From Thiocystis violacea (GTDB lineage Bacteria > Pseudomonadota > Gammaproteobacteria > Chromatiales > Chromatiaceae): 64,000 nt of DNA. Below, piece after piece: positions 56,119 to 64,000 of this stretch. The position numbers were made by a program, and so were the translations under genes. The first letter of the stretch is position 1. The number at the start of each line of letters is the position of its first letter. The stretch is from positions 1 to 64,000 of the forward strand of contig NZ_NRRG01000013.1 of the NCBI RefSeq assembly GCF_016583575.1, in the 5' to 3' direction. The notes under the pieces were generated by a model. The model was given only the letters and a program-made list of their open reading frames with translations. It was not told the DNA's origin and did no database searches.

Positions 56119-57840
56119 ATGCCAAAGGGCAATGAACGAGAGGCTCCCGTGAACGCGGATATCGACAGACTCAAGATCGACCAGGAGCCGATGTCCGCCG
56201 GCGACGGGTTCGCGCCTCCAACACCACCCGATCTCCAGGGCCGACCCCCGCCACGCCCGAGCGACGACGACACCATCTACCCGACCTGGGGCGCCCTGCG
56301 CTGGCTGTTCCTGTTCCGGCTCCTGCTGGTGGTCGGGCTGGTGCTGGCCTTCTCGCCGACCGCCGTCGATCCAGCCCTCGCGCATTCCGACACCCAGCTC
56401 GCCTGGAACATCCTGGTCGTCTACGCCCTGATGGTGTTGATGAGCGGACTCGGGCTCTCGCTGCGCCGACCGCGCCGAGCGCGTCAGGTCCAGATCGCCA
56501 TCTTCGTCGACATCCTCACCTTCACCCTGCTCATGCACACGGCGGGCGGCGTCACCAGCGGACTGGGCATCCTGCTGGCGCTTTCCGTGGCGGCCGGCGC
56601 GCTCATGATGGAGGGGCGTCTGTCCCTGCTGTTCGCCGCGCTCGCCTCGCTCGCCGTCATCGCCGAGCAGATTTACGGAACCCTGATAGGCCATGGGCAA
56701 AGCGTCTCCTTCACCCAGGCGGGCCTGCTCGGGCTGCTCTTCTTCGCCGTCGCGCTCCTCTCGCATGTGCTCTATCGGCGCGTCCGATCGGCCGAAGCCC
56801 TGGCCGCGCGCCGCAAGGTCGACATCGACGATCTCTCCAAGCTCAACGACTTCATCATTCACAGCATCAGCACCGGGATTCTGGCGGCGGACGGCGAGCG
56901 TCGGCTGCGGCTGGTCAATCAGGCGGCCCTGGATCTGCTCCAGGCCAAGCGCGTCGGCTCGGGCGCCTCGCTCTCCGAGCTGTCTCCCGAGCTCGGCCGC
57001 TGGCTCTCCGGTCAGGTTCAGTCCGCCTTCCCGCGCGATGGGCTCATCCCGATCGGGGAGCGCGAGGTTTGGGCCTCGATCAAGCTCCTCGGTCACTATC
57101 GCTCCAGCGGTGTCGTCATCTATCTGCGCGACAGTCAGGAGGCGGCGCGCGAGGCCCAGCAGATCAAGCTGGCGTCGCTCGGCACCCTGACCGCCAGCAT
57201 CGCGCACAATATCCGCAACCCGCTCAGCGCCATCGGGCATGCCGGGCAGCTGCTGTCGGAAGGCCCCTCGCTGTCGGAGGAAGACCGCCACCTGCTCGCC
57301 ATCATCGAGCGCAATTGCGCGCGGATCGAGGAGACGGTGCACAGCGTCCTCCAGATCTCCCGCCGCGACCAGATCGAGCCCTGCCTGATCGAGCTTGTCG
57401 CCTGGACCGAAGCCTTCGTCGCCGAGTTCCGGGAGGGTCAGGGCGTGAGCCAGCAGCAGCTCCGGCTCCAGGTCGCGGACGCGGCCGAGCCCATCGCCGT
57501 GGAGGTCGACCCCCGTCATCTGCATCAGATCCTCGTCAACCTGTGCGATAACGCACTGATTCACGGCACGCGGGCCGGCGAGGAGGCGCGCGTTCAACTG
57601 CGCCTCGGCCGTGTTCCCGACCGGGGAGAGGTCCAGCTCGAGATCCGCGACCAGGGTCCGGGGATCGAGGCCGCGACCGCCCGCGACATCTTCAACCCCT
57701 TCTTCACGACCAGGAGCCAGGGCACGGGACTCGGGCTCTACATCGCCCGCGAGCTGGCCGAATCGAACGGCATCCGCTTGGTCCACGAGCAGCTCAAGAC
57801 CCGCGGGAGCTGTTTCAGACTGGTCTTCCAGTCCGGCTGA
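56119..57840 (+). CDS. pilS: Type IV pilus sensor histidine kinase PilS
   Basis: 573 residues. Six N-terminal membrane helices (about 60-225) form the PilS sensor; a PAS-like region (about 240-345) follows, then HisKA with [14 protein letters not shown], phospho-acceptor His363, and an HATPase domain ([36 protein letters not shown]). It is thought to phosphorylate PilR, encoded 163 bases downstream, to activate pilin genes with sigma-54. Unusually, residue 364 after the His is Asn; PilS proteins normally have Glu. Its Pro-rich cytoplasmic N-terminus of about 55 residues is also longer than common. Confidence 0.93.
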   Translation: MPKGNEREAPVNADIDRLKIDQEPMSAGDGFAPPTPPDLQGRPPPRPSDDDTIYPTWGALRWLFLFRLLLVVGLVLAFSPTAVDPALAHSDTQLAWNILVVYALMVLMSGLGLSLRRPRRARQVQIAIFVDILTFTLLMHTAGGVTSGLGILLALSVAAGALMMEGRLSLLFAALASLAVIAEQIYGTLIGHGQSVSFTQAGLLGLLFFAVALLSHVLYRRVRSAEALAARRKVDIDDLSKLNDFIIHSISTGILAADGERRLRLVNQAALDLLQAKRVGSGASLSELSPELGRWLSGQVQSAFPRDGLIPIGEREVWASIKLLGHYRSSGVVIYLRDSQEAAREAQQIKLASLGTLTASIAHNIRNPLSAIGHAGQLLSEGPSLSEEDRHLLAIIERNCARIEETVHSVLQISRRDQIEPCLIELVAWTEAFVAEFREGQGVSQQQLRLQVADAAEPIAVEVDPRHLHQILVNLCDNALIHGTRAGEEARVQLRLGRVPDRGEVQLEIRDQGPGIEAATARDIFNPFFTTRSQGTGLGLYIARELAESNGIRLVHEQLKTRGSCFRLVFQSG

Positions 57841-58003
57841 TCCCCGGCCGAACGGAGCGCGATCGCGCGGCGCGCGGCCAGGACTTCCTGTCCGGCGACC
57901 GCGCGCGCTATCCTGTGAATGGATACGCGGAAGCTGGAGGCTGGGAGCTGGCCGCCCTTTCCGGGATGATGAGTCCGAACACACCGAGCCTGAGCTGGCG
58001 TCC

Positions 58004-59368
58004 ATGAACAAGTCCCAAGCGCTCGTCGTCGACGACGAGCCCGACATTCTCGATCTACTCAAGATCACGCTGGGACGGATGGACGTTCGGGCGGTCACGG
58101 CCACGACGGTCGCCGAGGCCAAGCGTCAACTGGAGCGCAACCGCTTCGATCTCTGTCTGACCGACATGAATCTTCCGGACGGCACGGGCTTCGATCTGCT
58201 GCGTCATCTCAACGAGCATTATCCCGAGATCCCGGTCGCCATGATCACCGCCCACGGCAATCTGGAGTCCGCCGTCGCCGCCATGAAGGCCGGCGCCTTC
58301 GACTTCGTGGCCAAGCCGGTCGACCTCCAGTCGCTGCGCGCCCTGGTCGGCTCCGCCCTCAAGCTGCGCGGACGCGCCCCGGCGAGCGATGAGCGCGCGG
58401 GCGTCGGCACGCGTCTGCTCGGAGACTCCCCCGCGATGGAGCGGATCCGGCATCTGATCGCCAAGCTGGCGCGCAACCAGGCCCCGGTCTTCATTACCGG
58501 CGAGAGCGGCACCGGGAAGGAACTGGCGGCGCGCCTGATCCACGCCCAGGGACCGCGCGGCGAAGGCCCCTTCATCGCCGTGAACTGCGGCGCCATCCCG
58601 CACGATCTGGTGGAAAGCGAGCTGTTCGGCCACAAGAAGGGGAGCTTCACCGGCGCCACCGGCGACAAGGAGGGGCTGTTCCAGGCCGCCGAGGGCGGGA
58701 CGCTCTTTCTGGACGAGGTGGCGGATCTGCCCTTGCAGGCCCAAGTCAAGCTGCTGCGCGCCATTCAGGAGAAGTGCGTGCGGCCGATCGGAACCCAGCA
58801 CGAGGTTGCGGTCAATGCCCGCATCATCAGCGCCAGCCACCGTGATCTGAACGCGGAGGTCGAGAAGGGTCATTTCCGCCAGGATCTTTTTTATCGCATC
58901 AATGTCATCGAGCTGCGAATGCCCGCCCTGCGCGAGCGACCCGAGGACATCCCGCTACTGGCGGAACAACTCCTGGGACGGCTTGGCCGGGGACAGACGG
59001 ATGGGACGCCGGCGTCCGGCATGCATTTGTCCGCCGCGGCGATCGAGGCCCTGAAGCGCCATGCGTTTCCGGGCAATGTCCGCGAACTGGAGAACATCCT
59101 GGAGCGCGCCACCGCGCTGACCGACGGTCAGCGCATCGAGGTCGCGGATCTCTATCTCACCAAGGGCGAGCCCGCGACCACCAGGCCCAGGGCGGAGGAG
59201 CCGGTGGATGACGCGGTGCCGCTCGCGGACTATCCGGGCGAGCTCGAGACGGGGGCCATCCTCGGCGCGCTCGAGAAAGCCCACTGGAACCGCGCGGCGG
59301 CGGCCAGGAAGCTGGGCCTGACCCCGAGGTCGCTACGCTATCGTCTCGCCAGGCTCGGAATCGAATAG
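58004..59368 (+). CDS. pilR: Type IV pilus sigma-54 response regulator PilR
   Basis: 454 residues from the ATG at 58004; the frame upstream to 57611 is a shadow of pilS. Receiver domain (1-120) with Asp10, Asp11 and phospho-acceptor Asp54 ([10 protein letters not shown]); AAA+ domain (about 140-375) with Walker A GESGTGKE and sigma-54 contact loop GSFTGA; Fis-type HTH at the C-terminus ([20 protein letters not shown]). It activates pilA-type promoters with RpoN. The pilS-pilR order is the canonical one. Confidence 0.95.
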   Translation: MNKSQALVVDDEPDILDLLKITLGRMDVRAVTATTVAEAKRQLERNRFDLCLTDMNLPDGTGFDLLRHLNEHYPEIPVAMITAHGNLESAVAAMKAGAFDFVAKPVDLQSLRALVGSALKLRGRAPASDERAGVGTRLLGDSPAMERIRHLIAKLARNQAPVFITGESGTGKELAARLIHAQGPRGEGPFIAVNCGAIPHDLVESELFGHKKGSFTGATGDKEGLFQAAEGGTLFLDEVADLPLQAQVKLLRAIQEKCVRPIGTQHEVAVNARIISASHRDLNAEVEKGHFRQDLFYRINVIELRMPALRERPEDIPLLAEQLLGRLGRGQTDGTPASGMHLSAAAIEALKRHAFPGNVRELENILERATALTDGQRIEVADLYLTKGEPATTRPRAEEPVDDAVPLADYPGELETGAILGALEKAHWNRAAAARKLGLTPRSLRYRLARLGIE

Positions 59369-59406
59369 ACTCCAGCCCCTTCCCGATCCCAACGAGGTAA
59401 CCACGA

Positions 59407-60750
59407 GTGTCCGATACCAGCCCGGCCCATGACGGCGCCGGTCAGGGCCGCGACCCCTTTGTCGACTGGGTCCGCCAGGCCACACCCTATATTCACGCCC
59501 ACCGGGGGCGCACCTTCGTCGTCGCCTTCGGCGGCGAGGCGGTCGCCGATGCGCGCTTCCCCGATCTGGTGCATGACATCGCCCTGCTCCACGGGCTCGG
59601 CATCCGTCTGGTGCTGGTGCATGGCGCGCGACCGCAGATCGAGGCGCGGCTTCAGGGCCAGGGCGCCGAGCTGCGCTATGTCAACGGACTGCGGGTCACC
59701 GACGCCAAGGCGCTCGCCTGCGTCAAGGAGGCCGCCGGCGTGGTGCGGGTCGAGATCGAGGCGCTGCTGTCGCTCGGCCTGGCCAATTCGCCCATGGCCG
59801 GGGTCCGCATCCCGGTCGTCTCCGGCAATTTCGTGACGGCGCGCCCGCTCGGTGTCATCGATGGCGTCGACCACGCGCACACCGGCGCGGTGCGCCGGGT
59901 CGATCACCGGACCCTGCGGGCGGTGCTTGAACAGGGGGCGGTCGCCCTGATGCCGCCGCTCGGTTACTCGCCCACCGGCGAGGTCTTCAACCTGAGCGCC
60001 GCGGATGTCGCGCGCAGCGCGGCGGTCGCCCTGGGCGCGGACAAGCTGATCTTCATGATCGAGAGCGCGACCCGCGCGGACGCCCCAGGGCTTCCCCCGA
60101 ACCTGCTGGCGCGCGAGGTGGACGCCCTGCTCACCGAGCAGGCCGGCATCCCGGACGAGATCGCGACCTGCCTGCGCGCCGGCGCCGAAGCTTGCCGCGA
60201 CGGCATCCGGCGCGTCCATCTGGTCGGCCGGCGAGGCGATGGCGCCCTGCTGCGCGAGCTGTTCACCCGCGACGGCAGCGGCACCCTGGTTTCGGCCGAA
60301 CCCTACGAGGATCTGCGACCGGCCCGGATCGACGACGTGACCGGAATTCTCGAGCTGCTCCGCCCGCTGGAGCAACGGGGGGTGCTGGTGCGTCGCTCAC
60401 GCGAGCGGTTGGAGACCGAGATCGATCGTTTCCACATCACCGAACGCGACGGTCTGGTCACGGCCTGCGCGGCGCTCTATCCCTACCCGAAGGACGACAT
60501 GGCCGAGTTGGCCTGTCTGGCGGTCCACCCGGATTACCGGGGCGATCGACGCGGCGACCGTCTGCTCGACCACATCGAGCGACTGGTCCGGGCGCAAGGC
60601 ATCGGGCGGCTGTTCGTGCTCACCACCCAAACCGCGCACTGGTTCCAGGAGCGCGGGTTCCAGCCGGCCGGGCTCGCCACCCTGCCGATGGAAAAGCGGA
60701 TCCTCTACAACTTCCAGCGTAACTCCAAGGTTTTTATCAAGACCTTGTGA
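59407..60750 (+). CDS. argA: Amino-acid N-acetyltransferase (N-acetylglutamate synthase) ArgA
   Basis: 447 residues from the GTG at 59407 (GAGG upstream; the ATG alternatives are internal). The N-terminal amino-acid kinase-like domain (about 10-290: FVVAFGGEAV, LVLVHGARPQIEARL, VVSGNFVTARPLGVIDGVDH) binds arginine for feedback; the C-terminal GNAT domain (about 300-447: LACLAVHPDYRGDRRGDRLL, LFVLTTQTAHWFQERGF) uses acetyl-CoA. It acetylates glutamate, the first step of arginine synthesis. It follows pilR after 38 bases but is functionally separate. Confidence 0.95.
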   Translation: MSDTSPAHDGAGQGRDPFVDWVRQATPYIHAHRGRTFVVAFGGEAVADARFPDLVHDIALLHGLGIRLVLVHGARPQIEARLQGQGAELRYVNGLRVTDAKALACVKEAAGVVRVEIEALLSLGLANSPMAGVRIPVVSGNFVTARPLGVIDGVDHAHTGAVRRVDHRTLRAVLEQGAVALMPPLGYSPTGEVFNLSAADVARSAAVALGADKLIFMIESATRADAPGLPPNLLAREVDALLTEQAGIPDEIATCLRAGAEACRDGIRRVHLVGRRGDGALLRELFTRDGSGTLVSAEPYEDLRPARIDDVTGILELLRPLEQRGVLVRRSRERLETEIDRFHITERDGLVTACAALYPYPKDDMAELACLAVHPDYRGDRRGDRLLDHIERLVRAQGIGRLFVLTTQTAHWFQERGFQPAGLATLPMEKRILYNFQRNSKVFIKTL

Positions 60751-60778
60751 ACGACCCGACCCGATGCGCCCCTGATCC

Positions 60779-63700
60779 ATGCCACCAAGACTCCACCAGC
60801 CCATGTCCTTAGAATCCGTTTCCAGATCGCCGTCTCCGGCGACCCCCTCCCGCCAATCCAGACCCAAGCAGCGCGCGCGACGCCCATTCGCCGGTCGACT
60901 CGGACGGCTGATCGCCTGTCTCCTGTTCGCGTTCGCGATGGCGCCGACGCCCGTCCTCGGCCAGGGCACCCCGAGCGCCACGCCACTCCCGACCAAATCG
61001 CAACTCGACAGCAAGCTTGAGGAGTTGGGGTCGGCGAGCGGGATGGACGAGACGCTGAAGACCTCGCTGAGCGAATCCTATCGGCGCGCCCAGTCGAACC
61101 TGGAGGACACGGCCAACTTCGATGCCGAGACGACCAAGCTCGCGGAGATCCTCAAGAGCGCGCCGGAAGAGACCAGGGCGATCCAGAAAACCCTCGAGAA
61201 GCTGTCGTCGGAGGCCGCGAACAAGCCGACGCCCGCGCCTCCGGACAACCTGTCGACCGAGGAGATCAGCCAGCGGCTCAACGGGGTGGCCGCGGATGTC
61301 GCGGCGCGTGAGACACGGGTGAATGAGCTCGAAAAGCTCATCGACGCCAGCCATGATCAGCCGACCGCCGCGCGGGAACGCCTGCTCGCGATCCGAGCGG
61401 CACTCGACGCGCTCGACGGGGAAAGCAAGGGACCATCCGCCGCGGGCGAATCGCCCGAACTCGCCCAGGCCAGGGGCTGGATGTTTGAAACCCGCCGCCA
61501 GGCACTCTGGGCCGAGGCGCGGATGCATGAGCAGGCCTTGCTCAGTCAATCCGCCCGAGAGTCACTCTTCAAGGCCCAGCGGGATCTGGCGGCCCTTGAG
61601 GTACGCACCCTGAAGGCACGCCAACGCGCGCTCGAGGAGGCCCTGAGCGACCGGCGCAAGGCGCAAGCCGAGGCCGAGCAACTGGCCTCGGAACGGGCGC
61701 AACGCGACGCCGAGGACAAACACCCCCTGGTGCGGGAGCTGATCCTGGAAAACGCTCAGATCAGCGACTCGCTCGCGCGCGCCGCCAAGCAGCTCGAGGG
61801 GCTCAACGACGAACGGTCCAGGGTAGAGTCGGAACACAAACGCATCGAGGACGACTATCGGGGCGCGAAGCAACGGCTGGAGGCGGTGGGTCTCAGCAAG
61901 GCGTTAGGCCAGGTGCTGCTCGATCGCCGCAATCAGCTCCCCGATCCGCGTCAGTATCGCGCCGGCATCCGGGATCGGGAGAACCAGATCGCGGAAGCGA
62001 CCTTGCGGCAGATTCGCTACCGCGAGGAGGAACGGCTGATGCGCGATCCGAACCGCCACATCGAGGATCTGACCGCCGCGGACGCCAGCGCCCAAACCGA
62101 CGGGATCCGCGCGCAGATCGGCGCCGCGCTCCAACAGCGCAAGCGCCTGATCACGCAGGCGCTCAAGAGCGAGGAGGATTACATCCGCCATCTCGGCGAA
62201 CTCAATTATGCCTCCGAGCGCGTCGTCCAGACCGCGGCGGATTACGACACCTTCCTCGCCGAACGTCTGCTGTGGGTGCGCAGCGCGACGGCCCTGGGCG
62301 CGGACTCCCTGGCCAGTGTGCCGGCGGCCATTGCCTGGGTCTTCGGCAAGGAAGACTGGAAGGCGATGCCGCTGGCCCTTGGCGAGCGGATTCAAACCTC
62401 GTTCCTGTTCTGGACCGGCCTCGCCCTCGGCGGCCTCCTGACCTGGAAAACCTCGGCGATCCGGCGCGCGATCCGTTCCAGGGCGGAGCCACTGCGCCGG
62501 GTGCGCACGGACGGCATTGGGTTCACCCTCCAGGCCATCGGCCTGACCCTGCTGCTCGCCCTCCCGCTCCCGCTTCTGCTCGGGCTGGTCGGCCAGCAAC
62601 TTCAACTCGCGACCGAAGCCACCACCCACACGCGGGCGTTTGGCGCGGCACTCGTTCAGGTCGCGTTCGGGCTCTACTATCTGCGCGCCTTTCGCAACCT
62701 CTGCATCAGCGGCGGCGTCGCCGACCGGCATTTTCGCTGGGGCAACGAGGCCCTCGCCCGCATCAGGCGCGACTTCGACTGGTTCACCCTCTATGTCATC
62801 CCGATCTCGCTGATCACCGTCGCGGTCTATCACCACAACGATGCCGCCTATACCAGCAGTCTCGGACGCCTGACATTGATCCTGAGCATGCTCGGTTTCG
62901 CGGTCTTCTTCGCCCGTCTGCTCAACCCCGGCACCGGCGCCCTCAAGGGCTTCCTCGCCGCGCATCCGCAAGGTTGGCTCAACCGCCTGCGCCACCTCTG
63001 GTTCCCCTTGATCGTGGGGGCGCCGCTGGCACTGGCCGCGCTGGCCGTCATCGGCTATGTCTACACGGCCGGCGTACTCTTTCAGTCCCTGGTCTATCAG
63101 CTCTGGCTGGTCCTGGCCCTGGTGACCCTGCACCAGACGATCGTGCGCTGGCTGATCCTCACCCGACGCCGTCTCGCCCTCCAGGCCGCGCTCGATCGGC
63201 AAGCCGCGCGGCGCGCCCAGGCGGAAGGCGAGCGGAGCGATAGCGCGGCGGTGCCCGACGTCTTTCTCGTGGAGGAGGCGGAGCCGGATCTCGCCGCCCT
63301 AGACGAGCGGACCCGACGACTGATCAACACCTCCGTGTTCATCGGAGGCGCCATCGGGCTCTGGGCGACCTGGTCGGAGGTATTGCCGGCCTTCAGCTTT
63401 CTGGAACACTTCGCGCTCTGGCATTCCACCCGGATGGTCGATGGCGTCGAGCAGGCGATCCCGGTCACGGTGTCCGACATCGGGCTGGTGCTGGCGGTCG
63501 TCTTCGTGGCGACGATCGCGGCCCGCAACCTGCCCGCCCTGCTCGAAATCCTTCTCTTGCAGAGCCCATCCGTCTCGGCGGGCGCCCGCTACACGATCAA
63601 GACGCTCTCAAGTTATCTGATCGCGGCGGTCGCCTTCATGCTCGTCTTCAGCACGCTCGGCCTGAGCTGGGGAAAGGTGCAATGGCTGGTCGCCGCGCTC

Positions 63701-64000
63701 GGTGTCGGCATCGGGTTCGGCCTGCAGGAGATCGTCGCCAACTTCATCAGCGGACTCATCATCCTGTTCGAGCGCCCGGTGCGTGTCGGCGACATCGTGA
63801 CCATCGGCGACACCACGGGCGTGGTGACCAACATCCGCATCCGCGCGACGACCATCCGCAACTGGGACAAGCAGGAGCTGCTGGTACCCAACAAGGAGTT
63901 CATCACCGATCGCCTGCTCAACTGGACCCTGACCGATCAACAAAACCGCATCACCATCAAGGTCGGCATCGAATACGGCAGCGACACCAAAAAGGCCCTG
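60779..64000 (+). CDS. MscK/KefA-type mechanosensitive channel (partial, runs off the right edge)
   Basis: At least 1074 codons, open to the right edge. The ATG at 60779 or the one at 60803 is the start; a signal peptide follows a basic leader (LGRLIACLLFAFAMAPTPVL). The periplasmic region (about 60-500) is a long coiled-coil rich MscS_porin-like domain. Then come several membrane helices and the MscS core: SYLIAAVAFMLVFSTLGLSW, WLVAALGVGIGFGLQEIVAN, FISGLIILFERPVRVGDIV and the beta domain ATTIRNWDKQELLVPNKEFI. Such channels release solutes during hypo-osmotic stress. The K+-dependence of MscK itself cannot be judged. Confidence 0.9.
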   Translation, partial: MPPRLHQPMSLESVSRSPSPATPSRQSRPKQRARRPFAGRLGRLIACLLFAFAMAPTPVLGQGTPSATPLPTKSQLDSKLEELGSASGMDETLKTSLSESYRRAQSNLEDTANFDAETTKLAEILKSAPEETRAIQKTLEKLSSEAANKPTPAPPDNLSTEEISQRLNGVAADVAARETRVNELEKLIDASHDQPTAARERLLAIRAALDALDGESKGPSAAGESPELAQARGWMFETRRQALWAEARMHEQALLSQSARESLFKAQRDLAALEVRTLKARQRALEEALSDRRKAQAEAEQLASERAQRDAEDKHPLVRELILENAQISDSLARAAKQLEGLNDERSRVESEHKRIEDDYRGAKQRLEAVGLSKALGQVLLDRRNQLPDPRQYRAGIRDRENQIAEATLRQIRYREEERLMRDPNRHIEDLTAADASAQTDGIRAQIGAALQQRKRLITQALKSEEDYIRHLGELNYASERVVQTAADYDTFLAERLLWVRSATALGADSLASVPAAIAWVFGKEDWKAMPLALGERIQTSFLFWTGLALGGLLTWKTSAIRRAIRSRAEPLRRVRTDGIGFTLQAIGLTLLLALPLPLLLGLVGQQLQLATEATTHTRAFGAALVQVAFGLYYLRAFRNLCISGGVADRHFRWGNEALARIRRDFDWFTLYVIPISLITVAVYHHNDAAYTSSLGRLTLILSMLGFAVFFARLLNPGTGALKGFLAAHPQGWLNRLRHLWFPLIVGAPLALAALAVIGYVYTAGVLFQSLVYQLWLVLALVTLHQTIVRWLILTRRRLALQAALDRQAARRAQAEGERSDSAAVPDVFLVEEAEPDLAALDERTRRLINTSVFIGGAIGLWATWSEVLPAFSFLEHFALWHSTRMVDGVEQAIPVTVSDIGLVLAVVFVATIAARNLPALLEILLLQSPSVSAGARYTIKTLSSYLIAAVAFMLVFSTLGLSWGKVQWLVAALGVGIGFGLQEIVANFISGLIILFERPVRVGDIVTIGDTTGVVTNIRIRATTIRNWDKQELLVPNKEFITDRLLNWTLTDQQNRITIKVGIEYGSDTKKAL

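Noticed and set aside
55963-58122. Upstream extension of sucC over pilS
   Set aside because: SucC homologues begin at MNLHEFQAK; the extension is antisense to a complete PilS.

Overview
The window is about 64 kb of GC-rich chromosome from a gammaproteobacterium, most likely a purple sulfur bacterium (Chromatiaceae; Allochromatium, Thiocystis or Thiocapsa-like). Three linked genes are diagnostic: a Gly/Tyr/Trp-rich sulfur globule envelope protein (26346-26672), a peroxiredoxin-glutaredoxin fusion (garB, 27099-27836) and a glutathione amide reductase-type flavoprotein (garA, 28021-29397). The genus is an inference; the family-level call rests on these genes. No photosynthesis or sulfur-oxidation genes are visible here.

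Layout. 1-8.5 kb is accessory: a very large secreted Rhs/YD-repeat protein on the minus strand runs off the left edge and carries an AT-rich cysteine-peptidase-like tip. It is preceded by a VPLPA-CTERM secreted protein. Both contain one single-base frameshift. 8.9-13.1 kb holds a SprT/YgjP-like metallopeptidase, a small membrane protein, a bacterial PH-domain protein, an unusual membrane sensor fused to a Schlafen-like AlbA_2 domain, and a Spy/CpxP-like periplasmic protein. 13.2-17.0 kb is a ferric-iron ABC transporter (fbpABC). 17.2-26.2 kb is a tightly overlapping minus-strand run: glucokinase, a CopZ-like metal-binding protein, TamA, TamB, a lipid A-type acyltransferase and a lysylphosphatidylglycerol-synthase-like flippase protein. 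26.3-29.5 kb is the sulfur globule/glutathione amide locus; a perfect FNR box sits 31 bp centre-to-centre upstream of a -10 element in front of the sulfur globule gene.

30-39 kb carries dusA, an EamA exporter, a phosphotransferase-kinase fusion, a DUF2892 protein, rimO, a 45-residue Cys-rich membrane protein, fkpB, ispH and thiO. The intergenic spaces here contain three different palindromic repeat elements, one of which has a second copy at 13.1 kb. A tRNA-Ser(UGA) at 39454-39541 is followed by a decayed IS3-family element (39834-41134) that splits a small gene. 41.3-44.1 kb is a tandem pair of CNNM/CorC-type membrane proteins.

44.1-50.7 kb is a minus-strand overlapping run (rluD, pgeF, a gcvR-like gene, def, prc, gshA) combining protein maturation, cell-envelope proteolysis and the first step of glutathione synthesis. 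bamD, glnB, nadE and sucCD follow. The right end has pilS/pilR (type IV pilus two-component system), argA, and a large MscK/KefA-type mechanosensitive channel truncated by the window edge.

As a whole, most of the window is core chromosome. The unusual material is in the left 8.5 kb, the palindromic repeats, the tRNA-IS interval, the AlbA_2 sensor and the regulatory region at 26.7-27.1 kb.
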